A stretch of 30,546 bases of DNA from Ignatzschineria sp. (GTDB lineage: Bacteria > Pseudomonadota > Gammaproteobacteria > Cardiobacteriales > Wohlfahrtiimonadaceae), in the NCBI GenBank assembly GCA_030151245.1, contig JASLEF010000234.1, positions 1-30,546 of the forward strand, given 5' to 3'. Each line of letters starts with the position of its first letter. The stretch's first letter is position 1. Under the pieces are notes generated by a model that worked only from the letters and a program-made list of their open reading frames with translations, had not been told where the DNA came from and made no database searches. This document shows positions 22,570 through 30,546 of this stretch, in pieces. The position numbers and the translations under genes are program-made.

Positions 22570-23853
22570 TTACGCTTGTGCAAACGCATCTTTCAGAATT
22601 GCTAAACCTTTAGCTAACTCTTCATCAGTAATGGTTAATGGTGATAAGAAACGAATCACATTGCTGTTTAAACCTGCATAAAGGAGGAATAAGCCGTTAT
22701 CATTTGCATATTTAACAATTTTGCTGGTACGTGCAGAATCTGGACGTTTGGTTTCAGGATCTGTCAACTCAGCTGCAACCATTGCACCTAAACGACGAAC
22801 ATCACCGATATAGTTATGGTTTTTTTGCGCTTCTTTTAAGAAATCTTCGAGTTTTGCACCTAAGATTTCTGCTTTGTCATTCAACTGTTCTTCCTCAACA
22901 ATATCCATCACAGCAAGTGCTGCCGCACATGCTAATGGGTTACCAGAGAATGTTCCACCAAGTTCTCCTGCTCCCGGTGTATTGACAACTTCAGCGCGAC
23001 CTACAACCGCACTTAAAGGCATACCTGCAGCCAATGATTTAGAAGTTGTCATAAGATCTGGAACGATACCGAAGTGTTCCATTGCAAACAATTTCCCTGT
23101 ACGTGAAAAACCCGACTGGATTTCATCTGCAATAAAGAGAATGCCATGCTCTTGACAGAAATTAAAAACATATTCTACGAAACGTTTTGGAGGAATAATA
23201 AATCCACCCTCACCTTGTACAGGCTCCATAATGACACATGCTACCGTATCAGGCGAAACCGTTCCTTTGAAGAACTCATTGAAACGTTCAATGACATCAT
23301 CCACATACTCATCAATACTCATATGGCTAGGACGTTCATAAACAAATGGAAATGGTGCTTGATAAAGATCTGAAGCAAATGGTCCAAAACCTTCTTTGTA
23401 TGGTTTTACTTTACTTGTTAAACCCATTGTAAGGTTTGTACGACCGTGGAATGCACGGTTGAATGATACAACGCCTGATCTTTTAGTATATTTACGCGCA
23501 ATTTTAACAGCGTTTTCAACAGCTTCTGCACCTGAGTTAAGAAGAATTGCTTTCTTAGCGTGATCTCCCGCTGTCATTTCACAAAGTCTTTTACAAACCT
23601 GAATATAGCCTTCATACATCACAACGTTAAAACCAGGATGGGTAAAGTTTTGTAATTCATTTTGAATCGCTTCGATCACTTTAGGGTGACTATGACCAAC
23701 GTTCATCACACCAATAGCACCTGCAAAGTCGATAAACTCTTTACCACTTTCCGTCATCACTGTGGCATTCTTTGCCGATGTTGCAATATTTAAGTTACCG
23801 TTACCAACGCCTTGTGCCACATACTGTTCACGCAATGCTTTTAAATCTGACAT
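22570..23853 (-). CDS. gabT: 4-aminobutyrate aminotransferase GabT
   Basis: A 427-residue class III PLP-dependent aminotransferase that moves the amino group of GABA to 2-oxoglutarate, giving succinate semialdehyde and glutamate. Visible motifs: NSGAEAVENAVKIARKYT (cofactor phosphate binding), FHGRT, EPVQGEGGF, FIADEIQSGFSRTG (Asp243 contacts the pyridine nitrogen) and the Schiff-base Lys272 in TTSKSLAAGMPL. Length matches E. coli GabT (426). The neighbouring gabD and the divergent PucR-type regulator complete a standard GABA-use locus. AGGAG lies just before the ATG. Related activities, such as on 5-aminovalerate, cannot be excluded. Confidence 0.94.
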   Translation of the reverse strand: MSDLKALREQYVAQGVGNGNLNIATSAKNATVMTESGKEFIDFAGAIGVMNVGHSHPKVIEAIQNELQNFTHPGFNVVMYEGYIQVCKRLCEMTAGDHAKKAILLNSGAEAVENAVKIARKYTKRSGVVSFNRAFHGRTNLTMGLTSKVKPYKEGFGPFASDLYQAPFPFVYERPSHMSIDEYVDDVIERFNEFFKGTVSPDTVACVIMEPVQGEGGFIIPPKRFVEYVFNFCQEHGILFIADEIQSGFSRTGKLFAMEHFGIVPDLMTTSKSLAAGMPLSAVVGRAEVVNTPGAGELGGTFSGNPLACAAALAVMDIVEEEQLNDKAEILGAKLEDFLKEAQKNHNYIGDVRRLGAMVAAELTDPETKRPDSARTSKIVKYANDNGLFLLYAGLNSNVIRFLSPLTITDEELAKGLAILKDAFAQA

Positions 23854-23943
23854 AGAGATTCCTCCAAAAAATTAAATAGGGGTATAGATGTATTATTGAT
23901 TCGATGATCTCGAATCTTGAAAGAGATTTTTTTAGAGTAGGTC

Positions 23944-24084
23944 GGCAATCTACGTCACAACGATTCTTAGCTCTCGACTATCTGCCATAGCAAGCTTCTT
24001 TCTTTCCTATCAATTCACTAGACTACATAATGTTGCGCTAAACCCATGTCTACGTAGATTGCCTTTCCTATTCTTGACGTAGAT
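23944..24084. promoter_or_regulatory. Widely spaced inverted repeat in the gabT/pucR control region
   Basis: GGCAATCTACGT (23944-23955) and its exact complement ACGTAGATTGCC (24052-24063) lie 108 bp apart centre to centre. A third partial copy, ACGTAGAT, is at 24077-24084, in the same direction as the second and 25 bp from it. These are candidate binding sites of a regulator of gabT, perhaps with DNA looping. A separate 7-bp inverted repeat, GATTCGA/TCGAATC, is at 23898-23916, about 45 bases before gabT. Confidence 0.6.
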
Positions 24085-24145
24085 CATCATAGTTTTTTCC
24101 TTTTTTACTGACAATTAGCTGAAAATAATGAAATATATGTTACAG

Positions 24146-24161
24146 TCATACGATCGTATGA
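24146..24161. promoter_or_regulatory. 16-bp perfect palindrome before the PucR-family gene
   Basis: TCATACGATCGTATGA is a perfect palindrome that ends on the first base of the AAGGA ribosome binding site of the PucR-family gene. Its place suggests an operator for autoregulation or for another regulator that would block the transcript or promoter. Confidence 0.65.
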
Positions 24162-24173
24162 AGGATGATAACT

Positions 24174-25649
24174 ATGGCCATGCAATTAACGATTAAAGAA
24201 CTGCTTCATAAAACGGAATTAAAAATTCATCTCAAGGCTGGGAAATCCGGCATTGATCGCCCTATTTTATGGGCGCACACATCGGAATTAGAGAACCCTA
24301 GTAAGTGGGTTTTACCACACTATCTCATTATGACAACGGGACTTGGAATTCCTACAGATCCTCAAAAACAACAGCAATATTTACAATACTTGGTCGATGC
24401 TGAGCTTGCAGGTCTATTAATTTCTGACCATATGAACGCCCCCAATAATCTAGAGTCACTCTATAAAAAAGCTGATGAGATAGGTTTTCCAATTCTTATG
24501 AGCGACTACAATACGCCCTTTATCAATATTGCTAAAGTGATTAGCGAGGCCAATAAAGATAAAAAAGAATCGATTAATCATCAGCTCATTAAGGTGTTAT
24601 ACGAACATACAAGATCCCTCATTAAAGAGCATAATATTAACGATCTCGTTAATCGTGTTCGTGCACTCCTCAATATTGAGCTCTATCTCATCGATATGTC
24701 ACGACCAACAGTTCCACCTTTTCCTGATGCACCTTATCCTCTCGATTGGCAAGAGAGATTGGGAAACCTCATCTTTTCAACCTCTAAAACACAACGTATA
24801 GAGCAAAATAATATTACTTGCTCGATTGTGCCGTTAAAAGCGAAAAACTATGCGTTAGTCATTATCGATCAAACCATCAATAATGACTTGCTCCAAAATC
24901 TCATTCTGCTCTTTAGCTTCTATATCGAAGGACGTAAAGAAAACTTTTCGCAACTGATGAAACTTAGTCATGAGTTATTTGATGATATTCTTCACGAGCG
25001 CGTGAATGAATCTTATATTGAAAAAAGACTCCCTAATTTCAGGATCAATCCAGCTCATAGCCATCTGCTTGTGATGAAACGCCATCCTGAGTTTAATTAC
25101 GAAACTTTCTTTTTTAATCATGCTATTTATGGCATTTTACTATCGCAAAAAGACCATATTCTGATGCTCACAGATCAGGCGAATATCGACCTTCTGAGTC
25201 AACAAAGTGAAGCGATGGGAGTGAGTAATCCCCTTGAAAATCTATCTCGACTCAATGATGCAATTAAAGAAGCAAAACTCGCTTATAAAAAAAGCTCTAA
25301 AAGCTACCCCATCCAATATTATGCCGAAGATAATTATGCAAAATATGGAATCCCTAAAAGCTTAGAGGATGCAAAAAAACTCTTTGAATTTAATCTAGGT
25401 AGTCTGTACCAACAAGATCAAGATCGAAATACACGTTATTTAACCACGTTAAAAGTATTTTTAGAGAATGATCGCGCCTGGGAAAAAAGCGCAAAACAAC
25501 TCCACATTCACAAGCAAACCCTAGTTTATAGAATGCAAAAAATTCAAGAAATCACCGGTAGAAAAACAGATTCGATGGAAGATATCGTTGAACTCTGGAT
25601 TGCGCTCAAAGCCGGCGAGATTTTAGGATTGATTGAGGAGAGCCATTAA
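24174..25649 (+). CDS. PucR-family transcriptional regulator, divergent from gabT
   Basis: A 491-residue regulator. The N-terminal ~120 residues fit the PucR domain (LTIKELLHKTELKIHLKAG, HTSELENPSKWVLPHYLIMTTG, LLISDHM, GFPILMSDYNTPF). A middle sensor region follows. The C-terminus has the PucR-type helix-turn-helix: YLTTLKVFLENDRAWEKSAKQLHIHKQTLVYRMQKIQEITGR (about 427-470). The family controls use of purines, GABA, proline and similar nitrogen sources. Divergence from gabT makes gabTD the likely target, and the convergent dehydrogenase operon a possible second one. The start is the ATG at 24174 with AAGGA 8 bases upstream. An earlier in-frame ATG at 24165 would overlap that site. Confidence 0.9.
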   Translation: MAMQLTIKELLHKTELKIHLKAGKSGIDRPILWAHTSELENPSKWVLPHYLIMTTGLGIPTDPQKQQQYLQYLVDAELAGLLISDHMNAPNNLESLYKKADEIGFPILMSDYNTPFINIAKVISEANKDKKESINHQLIKVLYEHTRSLIKEHNINDLVNRVRALLNIELYLIDMSRPTVPPFPDAPYPLDWQERLGNLIFSTSKTQRIEQNNITCSIVPLKAKNYALVIIDQTINNDLLQNLILLFSFYIEGRKENFSQLMKLSHELFDDILHERVNESYIEKRLPNFRINPAHSHLLVMKRHPEFNYETFFFNHAIYGILLSQKDHILMLTDQANIDLLSQQSEAMGVSNPLENLSRLNDAIKEAKLAYKKSSKSYPIQYYAEDNYAKYGIPKSLEDAKKLFEFNLGSLYQQDQDRNTRYLTTLKVFLENDRAWEKSAKQLHIHKQTLVYRMQKIQEITGRKTDSMEDIVELWIALKAGEILGLIEESH

Positions 25650-25683
25650 AGAGTTTTAAAATCGTAATAACTATAAAAATAGA

Positions 25684-25716
25684 ACACTCTAAAGTTAAAA
25701 TTAAACTTTAGAGTGT
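25684..25716. terminator. Terminator between convergent pucR-type gene and dehydrogenase operon
   Basis: A perfect 13-bp stem, ACACTCTAAAGTT (25684-25696) with AACTTTAGAGTGT (25704-25716) and a 7-base loop. The minus strand continues TCTATTTTTA, so it best serves the minus-strand operon, but it can also stop the plus-strand regulator transcript. Confidence 0.75.
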
Positions 25717-25761
25717 CACAAAAAAATCTAATCAATCAAAAAAACTACTCAGAAAGTATAC

Positions 25762-27156
25762 TTACAACCCTCCTATAGAAAGATATTTTGTCTCTAAGAA
25801 GGCATCAATTCCTTCAATCCCCCCTTCTCTACCCACACCACTCTCTTTCATTCCCCCAAATGGGGCTTGTGCTGTGCTCACTAAACCATCATTCCAGCCA
25901 ATAATTCCAAAGTCTAAAGCTTCGCTAATTTCATTAGCTAACTTATAGTTTTCAGTAAAAAAGTAAGCCGCTAATCCATAAGGCGTAGCATTAGCAATTC
26001 TTATGGCCTCTTTAATATCATCAAATGCCATAATCGGTGCAATAGGCCCAAATGTCTCTTCTTGCATCACCAACATTTCTTGGGTAACATTTGTCAAAAT
26101 TGTCGGATATACAAAATAACACCCCACTTTTTCATCTGCTTTGGTTTCACCACCAATACGAATTGTTGCTCCTTTTGCTTTAGCGTCTTCAATATGCGTA
26201 GTCACTTTTTGAAATCCCGCTTGATTAATCAAAGGCCCAATATCAGTATTTGGATCCAAACCATTACCCACTTGTAATTTTGCAACTGCTGCTGCAAATT
26301 TGTCAGTAAATTGCTCTAATACAGCGTGATGAACTAAAAAACGATTAGCACAAACACAAGTTTGCCCTGCATTTCTAAACTTTGAAGCTATCGCCTGCTC
26401 AACTGCATGATCAATATCAGCATCTGCACAGACAATAAACGGAGCATGTCCACCTAATTCCATAGAGACGTTCTTAACTGTTTTAGCACTCTCTCTAATC
26501 AGTAGTTTTCCAACATTAGTAGAACCCGTAAACGTAATTTTTCTCACATAGGGACTCTCGGTGAAAATCGGTCCTATGAGCTTCCCGCGCCCATTCACGC
26601 ACTGAATAACTTCTTTTGGAATTCCTGCTTGATGCGCTAATTCTACAAGTTTTAACATTGTTAAAGGTGTCTCTTCTGCAGGTTTAATGACAAATGTACA
26701 TCCGGCAGCTAAAGCTGGTCCTGCCTTTCTCGTCATCATCGCTGCTGGAAAATTCCAAGGCGTAATTGCCGCAACTAAACCCACACCTTGCTTCGTAACA
26801 ACAATCTTTTTATTAGTTGATGTAGCTGGCACTAATCTGCCATACATTCGTTTAGCTTCCTCTGCAAACCAATCTAAAAAACTCACCGCATAATGCACCT
26901 CTCCTAAAGCTTCTTTGAGTGGTTTACCATTTTCAAGAGTAATAATCTTTGCGATCTCATCTTGATGCGCCAAAATTAATTCCCCCCATTTTTCTAAAAG
27001 TGCTGCTCGATGATAAGCACTAGTTTTAGACCAAGTTCCATAAGCGTGATGACCTTGTTCTAATGCACTCTCAACTTCTTCTTGATTATTTTCTGGAATA
27101 CTTTGAATTAAATCCCCAGTAGCAGGGTTGTAAACATCAATCATATAATGACTCAT
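25762..27156 (-). CDS. Second succinate-semialdehyde dehydrogenase-type aldehyde dehydrogenase
   Basis: A 464-residue aldehyde dehydrogenase closely related to the GabD at 21018-22406 (large identical blocks: LVAAITPWNFPAAMMTRKAG, ASKFRNAGQTCVCANR, MELGGHAPFI). Catalytic Cys267 and Glu233 and the second cysteine (C269) are present. It is the last gene of a four-gene operon and starts 17 bases after the Fe-ADH stop, with AGGAG 6 bases before the ATG at 27156. A likely job is oxidation of the semialdehyde made by that Fe-ADH, for example succinate semialdehyde from 4-hydroxybutyrate. The substrate could also be another short semialdehyde such as glutarate semialdehyde. Confidence 0.9.
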   Translation of the reverse strand: MSHYMIDVYNPATGDLIQSIPENNQEEVESALEQGHHAYGTWSKTSAYHRAALLEKWGELILAHQDEIAKIITLENGKPLKEALGEVHYAVSFLDWFAEEAKRMYGRLVPATSTNKKIVVTKQGVGLVAAITPWNFPAAMMTRKAGPALAAGCTFVIKPAEETPLTMLKLVELAHQAGIPKEVIQCVNGRGKLIGPIFTESPYVRKITFTGSTNVGKLLIRESAKTVKNVSMELGGHAPFIVCADADIDHAVEQAIASKFRNAGQTCVCANRFLVHHAVLEQFTDKFAAAVAKLQVGNGLDPNTDIGPLINQAGFQKVTTHIEDAKAKGATIRIGGETKADEKVGCYFVYPTILTNVTQEMLVMQEETFGPIAPIMAFDDIKEAIRIANATPYGLAAYFFTENYKLANEISEALDFGIIGWNDGLVSTAQAPFGGMKESGVGREGGIEGIDAFLETKYLSIGGL

Positions 27157-27173
27157 TTTTGACTCCTATTCAC

Positions 27174-28319
27174 TTAGTAAGCAGCTAAATAGATCTCTTC
27201 AAGATCTTCAACCGTTAATCTACGGGGATTGTTCTTTAAAATTCGTTCAATTTTGATAGCTTCAGATGCCATAATCGAAAGATCCGATTTAGGAATGTCA
27301 TACTTTTCAAGACCTAGTTTAATTTCTACTTTCTCACAAAGATCTTTCATTGATGAAACAGCAAGATTAGCGGCTTCCTCTAGACTAAACCCTTCCACTT
27401 TATGACCAAATGCTATCGCTATATCACGCATTTTTTCTAAACAAGCGTCCTTATTACACTCCATCACAGCAACCAATAATAATGCCGTACTAATACCATG
27501 GGGAATATGATGTCGACCACCTAACGGCAATGCTAAAGCATGTACAGCTCCAAGCCCTGAATTTCCAAATGCCATTCCTGCCATCAAACTGGCTGTTGCC
27601 ATTTGCTCTCTTGCAAAAAGATTATTTGGCTCTTTATAAGCTCTAGGCAAATTTTCTGCAATCATCTTAATCGCTTTCAATGCTAAACTTTCCGTAATCT
27701 CCGAAGCATTAATAGAAATATAAGATTCCACGGCATGAATTAAAGCATCAATACCACTTGCTGCAGTGACACTTGCCGGCATTGTTAACATCATTTCAGG
27801 TGAAACAATCGCAACATCTGGTAATAGATAATCACTAGCAATCCCTTTTTTCACTTGCGCTTTAGTATCTGATAATACCGCGACATTCGTCACTTCAGAG
27901 CCCGTTCCAGAAGTTGTAGGAATAGCAATTAAAGGCAGGCCTTTAAAAGGTACCAAATCACTACCCACCAGATCATCAAGTTCACCATCGAAAGTGGTAT
28001 AAAAAGAGACTACTTTTGCAGTATCGATAACACTTCCTCCACCTAGTGCAATCAAACCATCAAAACCATGATCCTTAACATATTGAGAGCAATCCTCAAC
28101 CACTGAATATTCCGGCTCTGGTAAAATTTCTGCATAAATCGGTGTCTCTTTATTACCAATACGACCTGCTACAAGCTTCGCAACTCCTAGATCAGATAAA
28201 ATTTTATCTGTTAATATCACCGGATTTTTAATTCCCAAAGCTGCAATCTCCTTTTGAAGAGAGGCTAAACCATCTTTTCCAGTAATTAATTTTTTTGCAA
28301 TTTTAAATGTTGCCGCCAT
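27174..28319 (-). CDS. Iron-containing (type III) alcohol dehydrogenase, ALDH-linked copy
   Basis: A 381-residue group III alcohol dehydrogenase. The GLIALGGGSVIDTAK (about 88-102) and PTTSGTGSEVTN (about 134-145) motifs are intact. Metal ligands by comparison with FucO: Asp191 and His195 (GIDALIHAVESY), His260 (GAVHALALPLGG) and His274 (HHIPHGISTALLL). AGAGGA lies 6 bases before the ATG. It lies between an MFS transporter and a GabD-type aldehyde dehydrogenase. Alcohol-to-aldehyde-to-acid oxidation by these two enzymes is the simplest reading. Family members of this kind include 4-hydroxybutyrate dehydrogenase and hydroxyacid-oxoacid transhydrogenase, but the true substrate is unknown. Confidence 0.92.
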   Translation of the reverse strand: MAATFKIAKKLITGKDGLASLQKEIAALGIKNPVILTDKILSDLGVAKLVAGRIGNKETPIYAEILPEPEYSVVEDCSQYVKDHGFDGLIALGGGSVIDTAKVVSFYTTFDGELDDLVGSDLVPFKGLPLIAIPTTSGTGSEVTNVAVLSDTKAQVKKGIASDYLLPDVAIVSPEMMLTMPASVTAASGIDALIHAVESYISINASEITESLALKAIKMIAENLPRAYKEPNNLFAREQMATASLMAGMAFGNSGLGAVHALALPLGGRHHIPHGISTALLLVAVMECNKDACLEKMRDIAIAFGHKVEGFSLEEAANLAVSSMKDLCEKVEIKLGLEKYDIPKSDLSIMASEAIKIERILKNNPRRLTVEDLEEIYLAAY

Positions 28320-28383
28320 AAGTTATCCTCTTTTGTTATCTAATATAAATAGGTGATTCATAAATGCCTGAGTTAGTTGTGAG

Positions 28384-29694
28384 CTACTCGTTATCTTTCG
28401 TTAAGCGGTTAACTTTAAGACGATTGATTGTTGTAATTATCAATGTGCCAATAATCAGTACCGCGCCTAAGAAAAATAATCCACTCTCCATTTTCCCAGT
28501 AAAATCTCGTAAATATCCCACAATATAAGGGCCAATAAAACCACCCAAATTTCCAACACTATTAATAATTGCAATCCCAACAACAGCCGCCGATGCAGAT
28601 AAAGTCATCGATGCGACAGACCAAAAAGGACCCATGAAACTGTATAAACCAATCGTCGTTAAAGTGAGTAAAACAACTGACAGTGTCGGATCTGCAACTG
28701 TTCCTAAAATGACTAAGCTAATTCCTCCTAAACCTAAAGGTAATGCCGTATGCCATTTTCTCTCACCTTTTCTATCTGAATGACCACCCCATAGAATCAT
28801 ACAAGCCCCTCCAAACAAATAAGGGATAATCGCAATAAGGCCTACTTGAGTATTTGAAAGATCCTCTGAGAATTCTCTAACAATTGTTGGTAACCAAAGC
28901 CCAATGCCGTATAAACCCACAACCCAAGTAAAATAGATCGCCGATAAACGCCAAACATTAAAATCTTTTAATACATCAACAAAACGCATATTTTTAGTTG
29001 CTTGCTTTTTAAGATCATCTTGTTTTAGTGCTTCGATCAACCAATTTCTTTCATCATCTTGTAACCATTTCGCATGTACAGGACGATCCGTTAAATAAAA
29101 GAAGGTAATTACACCCAGTAAAATCGCTGGAATTCCTTGAATAATGAAGATCCAGCGCCAACCTGATAATTCAAACCAAGTAATATTCTCCATAATCCAG
29201 GTAGAAAATGGTGCACCAATAATATTCGCAGCTGCCATCCCACTCATAAAATAAGCCACAGCTCGCGCCTGATCCTTAGTCCGAAACCAAAAAGTTAAAT
29301 AGAGTAAAACACCCGGCGTAAAACCTGCCTCAGCAATTCCTAATAGGAACCTCACGATTGCTAGTTGTGTTCCATTTTGAACAAAACCTTCCGCAATCAC
29401 TAAAACTCCCCACGTCACCATAATTCTAGCAATCCATTTTCTGGCACCAAAACGATTCAAAAAGACATTACTAGGAATCTCAAATAAAAAATATCCTATG
29501 AAGAAAATCCCAGAAACAAATCCAAATACCTCAGCTGTAATCCCGATTTCACGATTCATTTCTAACGCTGCATACCCAATATTTACGCGATCAATAATAG
29601 CTATAATATAGAGCAAAAACACATAAGGAACGATACGTAACATGACCTTTCTAACAGTTCGTTTTTCTAGGTCTAACTGATTAATCTCATTCAT
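28384..29694 (-). CDS. MFS transporter, ACS (anion:cation symporter) family, tartrate-transporter-like
   Basis: A 436-residue protein with 12 predicted membrane segments. The N-terminus shows the ACS pattern (IVPYVFLLYIIAIIDRVNIGYAAL, FFIGYFLFEIPSNVFLNRFGARKWIARIM, RFLLGIAEAGFTPGVLLYLTFWF), and the second half has YGIGLWLPTIV and the FGGACMILWGGHSDRKGERKWH loop. ACS members carry organic anions such as tartrate, glucarate, phthalate or 4-hydroxyphenylacetate. The upstream tartrate/D-malate dehydrogenase points to tartrate, D-malate or a similar hydroxy acid (TtuB-like). GGAGGA precedes the ATG by about 7 bases. It starts 47 bases after the stop of the dehydrogenase gene. Confidence 0.9.
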   Translation of the reverse strand: MNEINQLDLEKRTVRKVMLRIVPYVFLLYIIAIIDRVNIGYAALEMNREIGITAEVFGFVSGIFFIGYFLFEIPSNVFLNRFGARKWIARIMVTWGVLVIAEGFVQNGTQLAIVRFLLGIAEAGFTPGVLLYLTFWFRTKDQARAVAYFMSGMAAANIIGAPFSTWIMENITWFELSGWRWIFIIQGIPAILLGVITFFYLTDRPVHAKWLQDDERNWLIEALKQDDLKKQATKNMRFVDVLKDFNVWRLSAIYFTWVVGLYGIGLWLPTIVREFSEDLSNTQVGLIAIIPYLFGGACMILWGGHSDRKGERKWHTALPLGLGGISLVILGTVADPTLSVVLLTLTTIGLYSFMGPFWSVASMTLSASAAVVGIAIINSVGNLGGFIGPYIVGYLRDFTGKMESGLFFLGAVLIIGTLIITTINRLKVNRLTKDNE

Positions 29695-29741
29695 AATTTA
29701 ATCCTCCAATGCTAGTTATTTAATTTTTTATGACTAGCTTA

Positions 29742-30546
29742 TTAATTGTTTTTTATTAATGAAACAATTGCTTCTCCAACTTCTTGAGTTGATCCTTTTC
29801 CTCCTAAGTCTTTGGTAAGTGGGCCTTGTACTAATACTTTCTCAATTGATGTTAAAATTAGATCGTGTGCTTCTTTATAACGTTCATAACCTTCTAAATC
29901 CCCAAAGAAATCAAGCATCATTGCCCCAGACCAGATCATCGCAATGGGATTTGCAATATTCTGCCCATAAATATCGGGTGCGGATCCGTGAACCGGCTCA
30001 AATAGCGAAGGGTAAGTGCGTTCTGGATTTATATTCGCCGATGGTGCTAAGCCCATTGTTCCAGTACATGCCGGCCCTAAATCTGACAAAATATCCCCAA
30101 ATAAATTGGAAGCGACGACAACATCGAACCGCTCTGGATTCATCACAAAACGCGCCGATAAAATATCGATATGTTGCTTATCCCAAGTAATATCAGGGTA
30201 CGATTTCGCAACATCTTCCACACGCTCATCCCAATACGGCATACTAATGGCGATCCCATTCGATTTTGTTGCACTGGTTAATGTCTTACGAGGTCTTTTC
30301 TGTGCAAGCTCAAATGCATAACGCAAAATACGATCAATCCCACGCTTACTAAATACGGATTCTTGCAAGACAAATTCATGCTCTGTGCCTTCATAAACTT
30401 TACCTCCAATTGCCGAGTATTCGCCTTCTGTATTTTCACGAACGACGTAAAAATCAATATCTCCCGGCTTTTTATTGGCAAGTGGAGATTTTACGCCCGG
30501 CAACAGACGTACAGGACGAAGATTCACATATTGATCAAACTTCCGG
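29742..30546 (-). CDS. dmlA: D-malate/tartrate dehydrogenase (decarboxylating), 5' end outside window
   Basis: The frame is open to the right edge (residues RKFDQYV precede the GTG at 30527), so this is the C-terminal ~267 residues of an isocitrate/isopropylmalate-dehydrogenase-family enzyme of about 360. The sequence NLRPVRLLPG, DIDFYVVRENTEGEYS, RILRYAFELAQKRPRKTLTSATKSNG, MPYWDERVE and DVVVASNLFGDILSDLGP follows E. coli DmlA and TtuC tartrate dehydrogenases almost word for word. The enzyme acts on D-malate (to pyruvate and CO2) and on tartrate isomers with NAD and a divalent metal. VASNLFGDILSD holds the metal aspartates and Lys in TSATKSNG is catalytic. It is the most upstream visible gene of the operon. 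Confidence 0.93.
   Translation of the reverse strand, partial: RKFDQYVNLRPVRLLPGVKSPLANKKPGDIDFYVVRENTEGEYSAIGGKVYEGTEHEFVLQESVFSKRGIDRILRYAFELAQKRPRKTLTSATKSNGIAISMPYWDERVEDVAKSYPDITWDKQHIDILSARFVMNPERFDVVVASNLFGDILSDLGPACTGTMGLAPSANINPERTYPSLFEPVHGSAPDIYGQNIANPIAMIWSGAMMLDFFGDLEGYERYKEAHDLILTSIEKVLVQGPLTKDLGGKGSTQEVGEAIVSLIKNN

Noticed and set aside
22874..23373. Plus-strand ORFs of 75-93 codons opposite gabT
   Set aside because: Antisense shadows of a well-conserved gene with no domain or start signal of their own.

Overview
The window is about 30.5 kb of AT-rich (roughly 40% GC by eye) chromosomal DNA from a Gram-negative bacterium. Lipobox lipoproteins, a Tat-exported oxidoreductase, a DctPQM TRAP transporter and a NadQ-type regulator point to a proteobacterium. 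Base composition and gene content would suit a low-GC gammaproteobacterium such as Ignatzschineria or Wohlfahrtiimonas, but that is inference from composition and general recall, not from a marker gene. I see no rRNA, tRNA, insertion sequence, CRISPR array or prophage gene. Most genes have clear Shine-Dalgarno sequences and many transcription units end in clear hairpin terminators.

Layout. (1) 1-5.2 kb: the 3' end of an unrecognised gene, a small secreted MORN-repeat protein, a Tat-exported DAO-family FAD oxidoreductase, an orphan MetQ/NlpA-type lipoprotein and a DUF4822-like lipoprotein, separated by long AT-rich gaps. (2) 5.4-8.6 kb: a complete C4-dicarboxylate-type TRAP operon, dctP-dctQ-dctM, on the minus strand, with a strong hairpin between dctP and dctQ. 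(3) 9-14 kb: an EamA transporter, then an NAD-synthesis locus: a NadQ-like regulator, nadA on the minus strand and nadC on the plus strand. The nadA-nadC intergenic region carries two copies of a palindrome of the form TATRCTCA-N3-(T/A)GAGYATA, each overlapping a possible -10 element. (4) 14.5-15.5 kb: a cysteine-rich lipoprotein with three internal Cys/Trp repeats. (5) 15.8-19.6 kb: a LacI-family regulator, an NCS2/SulP-like permease and an iron-type alcohol dehydrogenase. A pair of identical 14-bp operator-like sequences lies in front of the permease. (6) 19.6-20.5 kb: a second EamA transporter. (7) 21-25.7 kb: gabT-gabD on the minus strand, divergent from a PucR-family regulator. The shared control region holds a 16-bp perfect palindrome and a widely spaced 12-bp inverted repeat. 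(8) 25.7-30.5 kb: a minus-strand operon of D-malate/tartrate dehydrogenase (cut by the window edge), an ACS-family MFS transporter, a second iron-type alcohol dehydrogenase and a second succinate-semialdehyde-type dehydrogenase.

Taken together the right half is a catabolic region for GABA and other short-chain carboxylic acids. GabT plus GabD would convert GABA to succinate. The second Fe-ADH/ALDH pair could convert a hydroxy acid such as 4-hydroxybutyrate to a dicarboxylate. The TRAP and MFS systems would import dicarboxylates. The left half is mostly cell-envelope and housekeeping genes. No clearly novel defence or mobile system was found. The most checkable observations are the regulatory DNA sites, the unusual operon compositions and the repeat lipoprotein.
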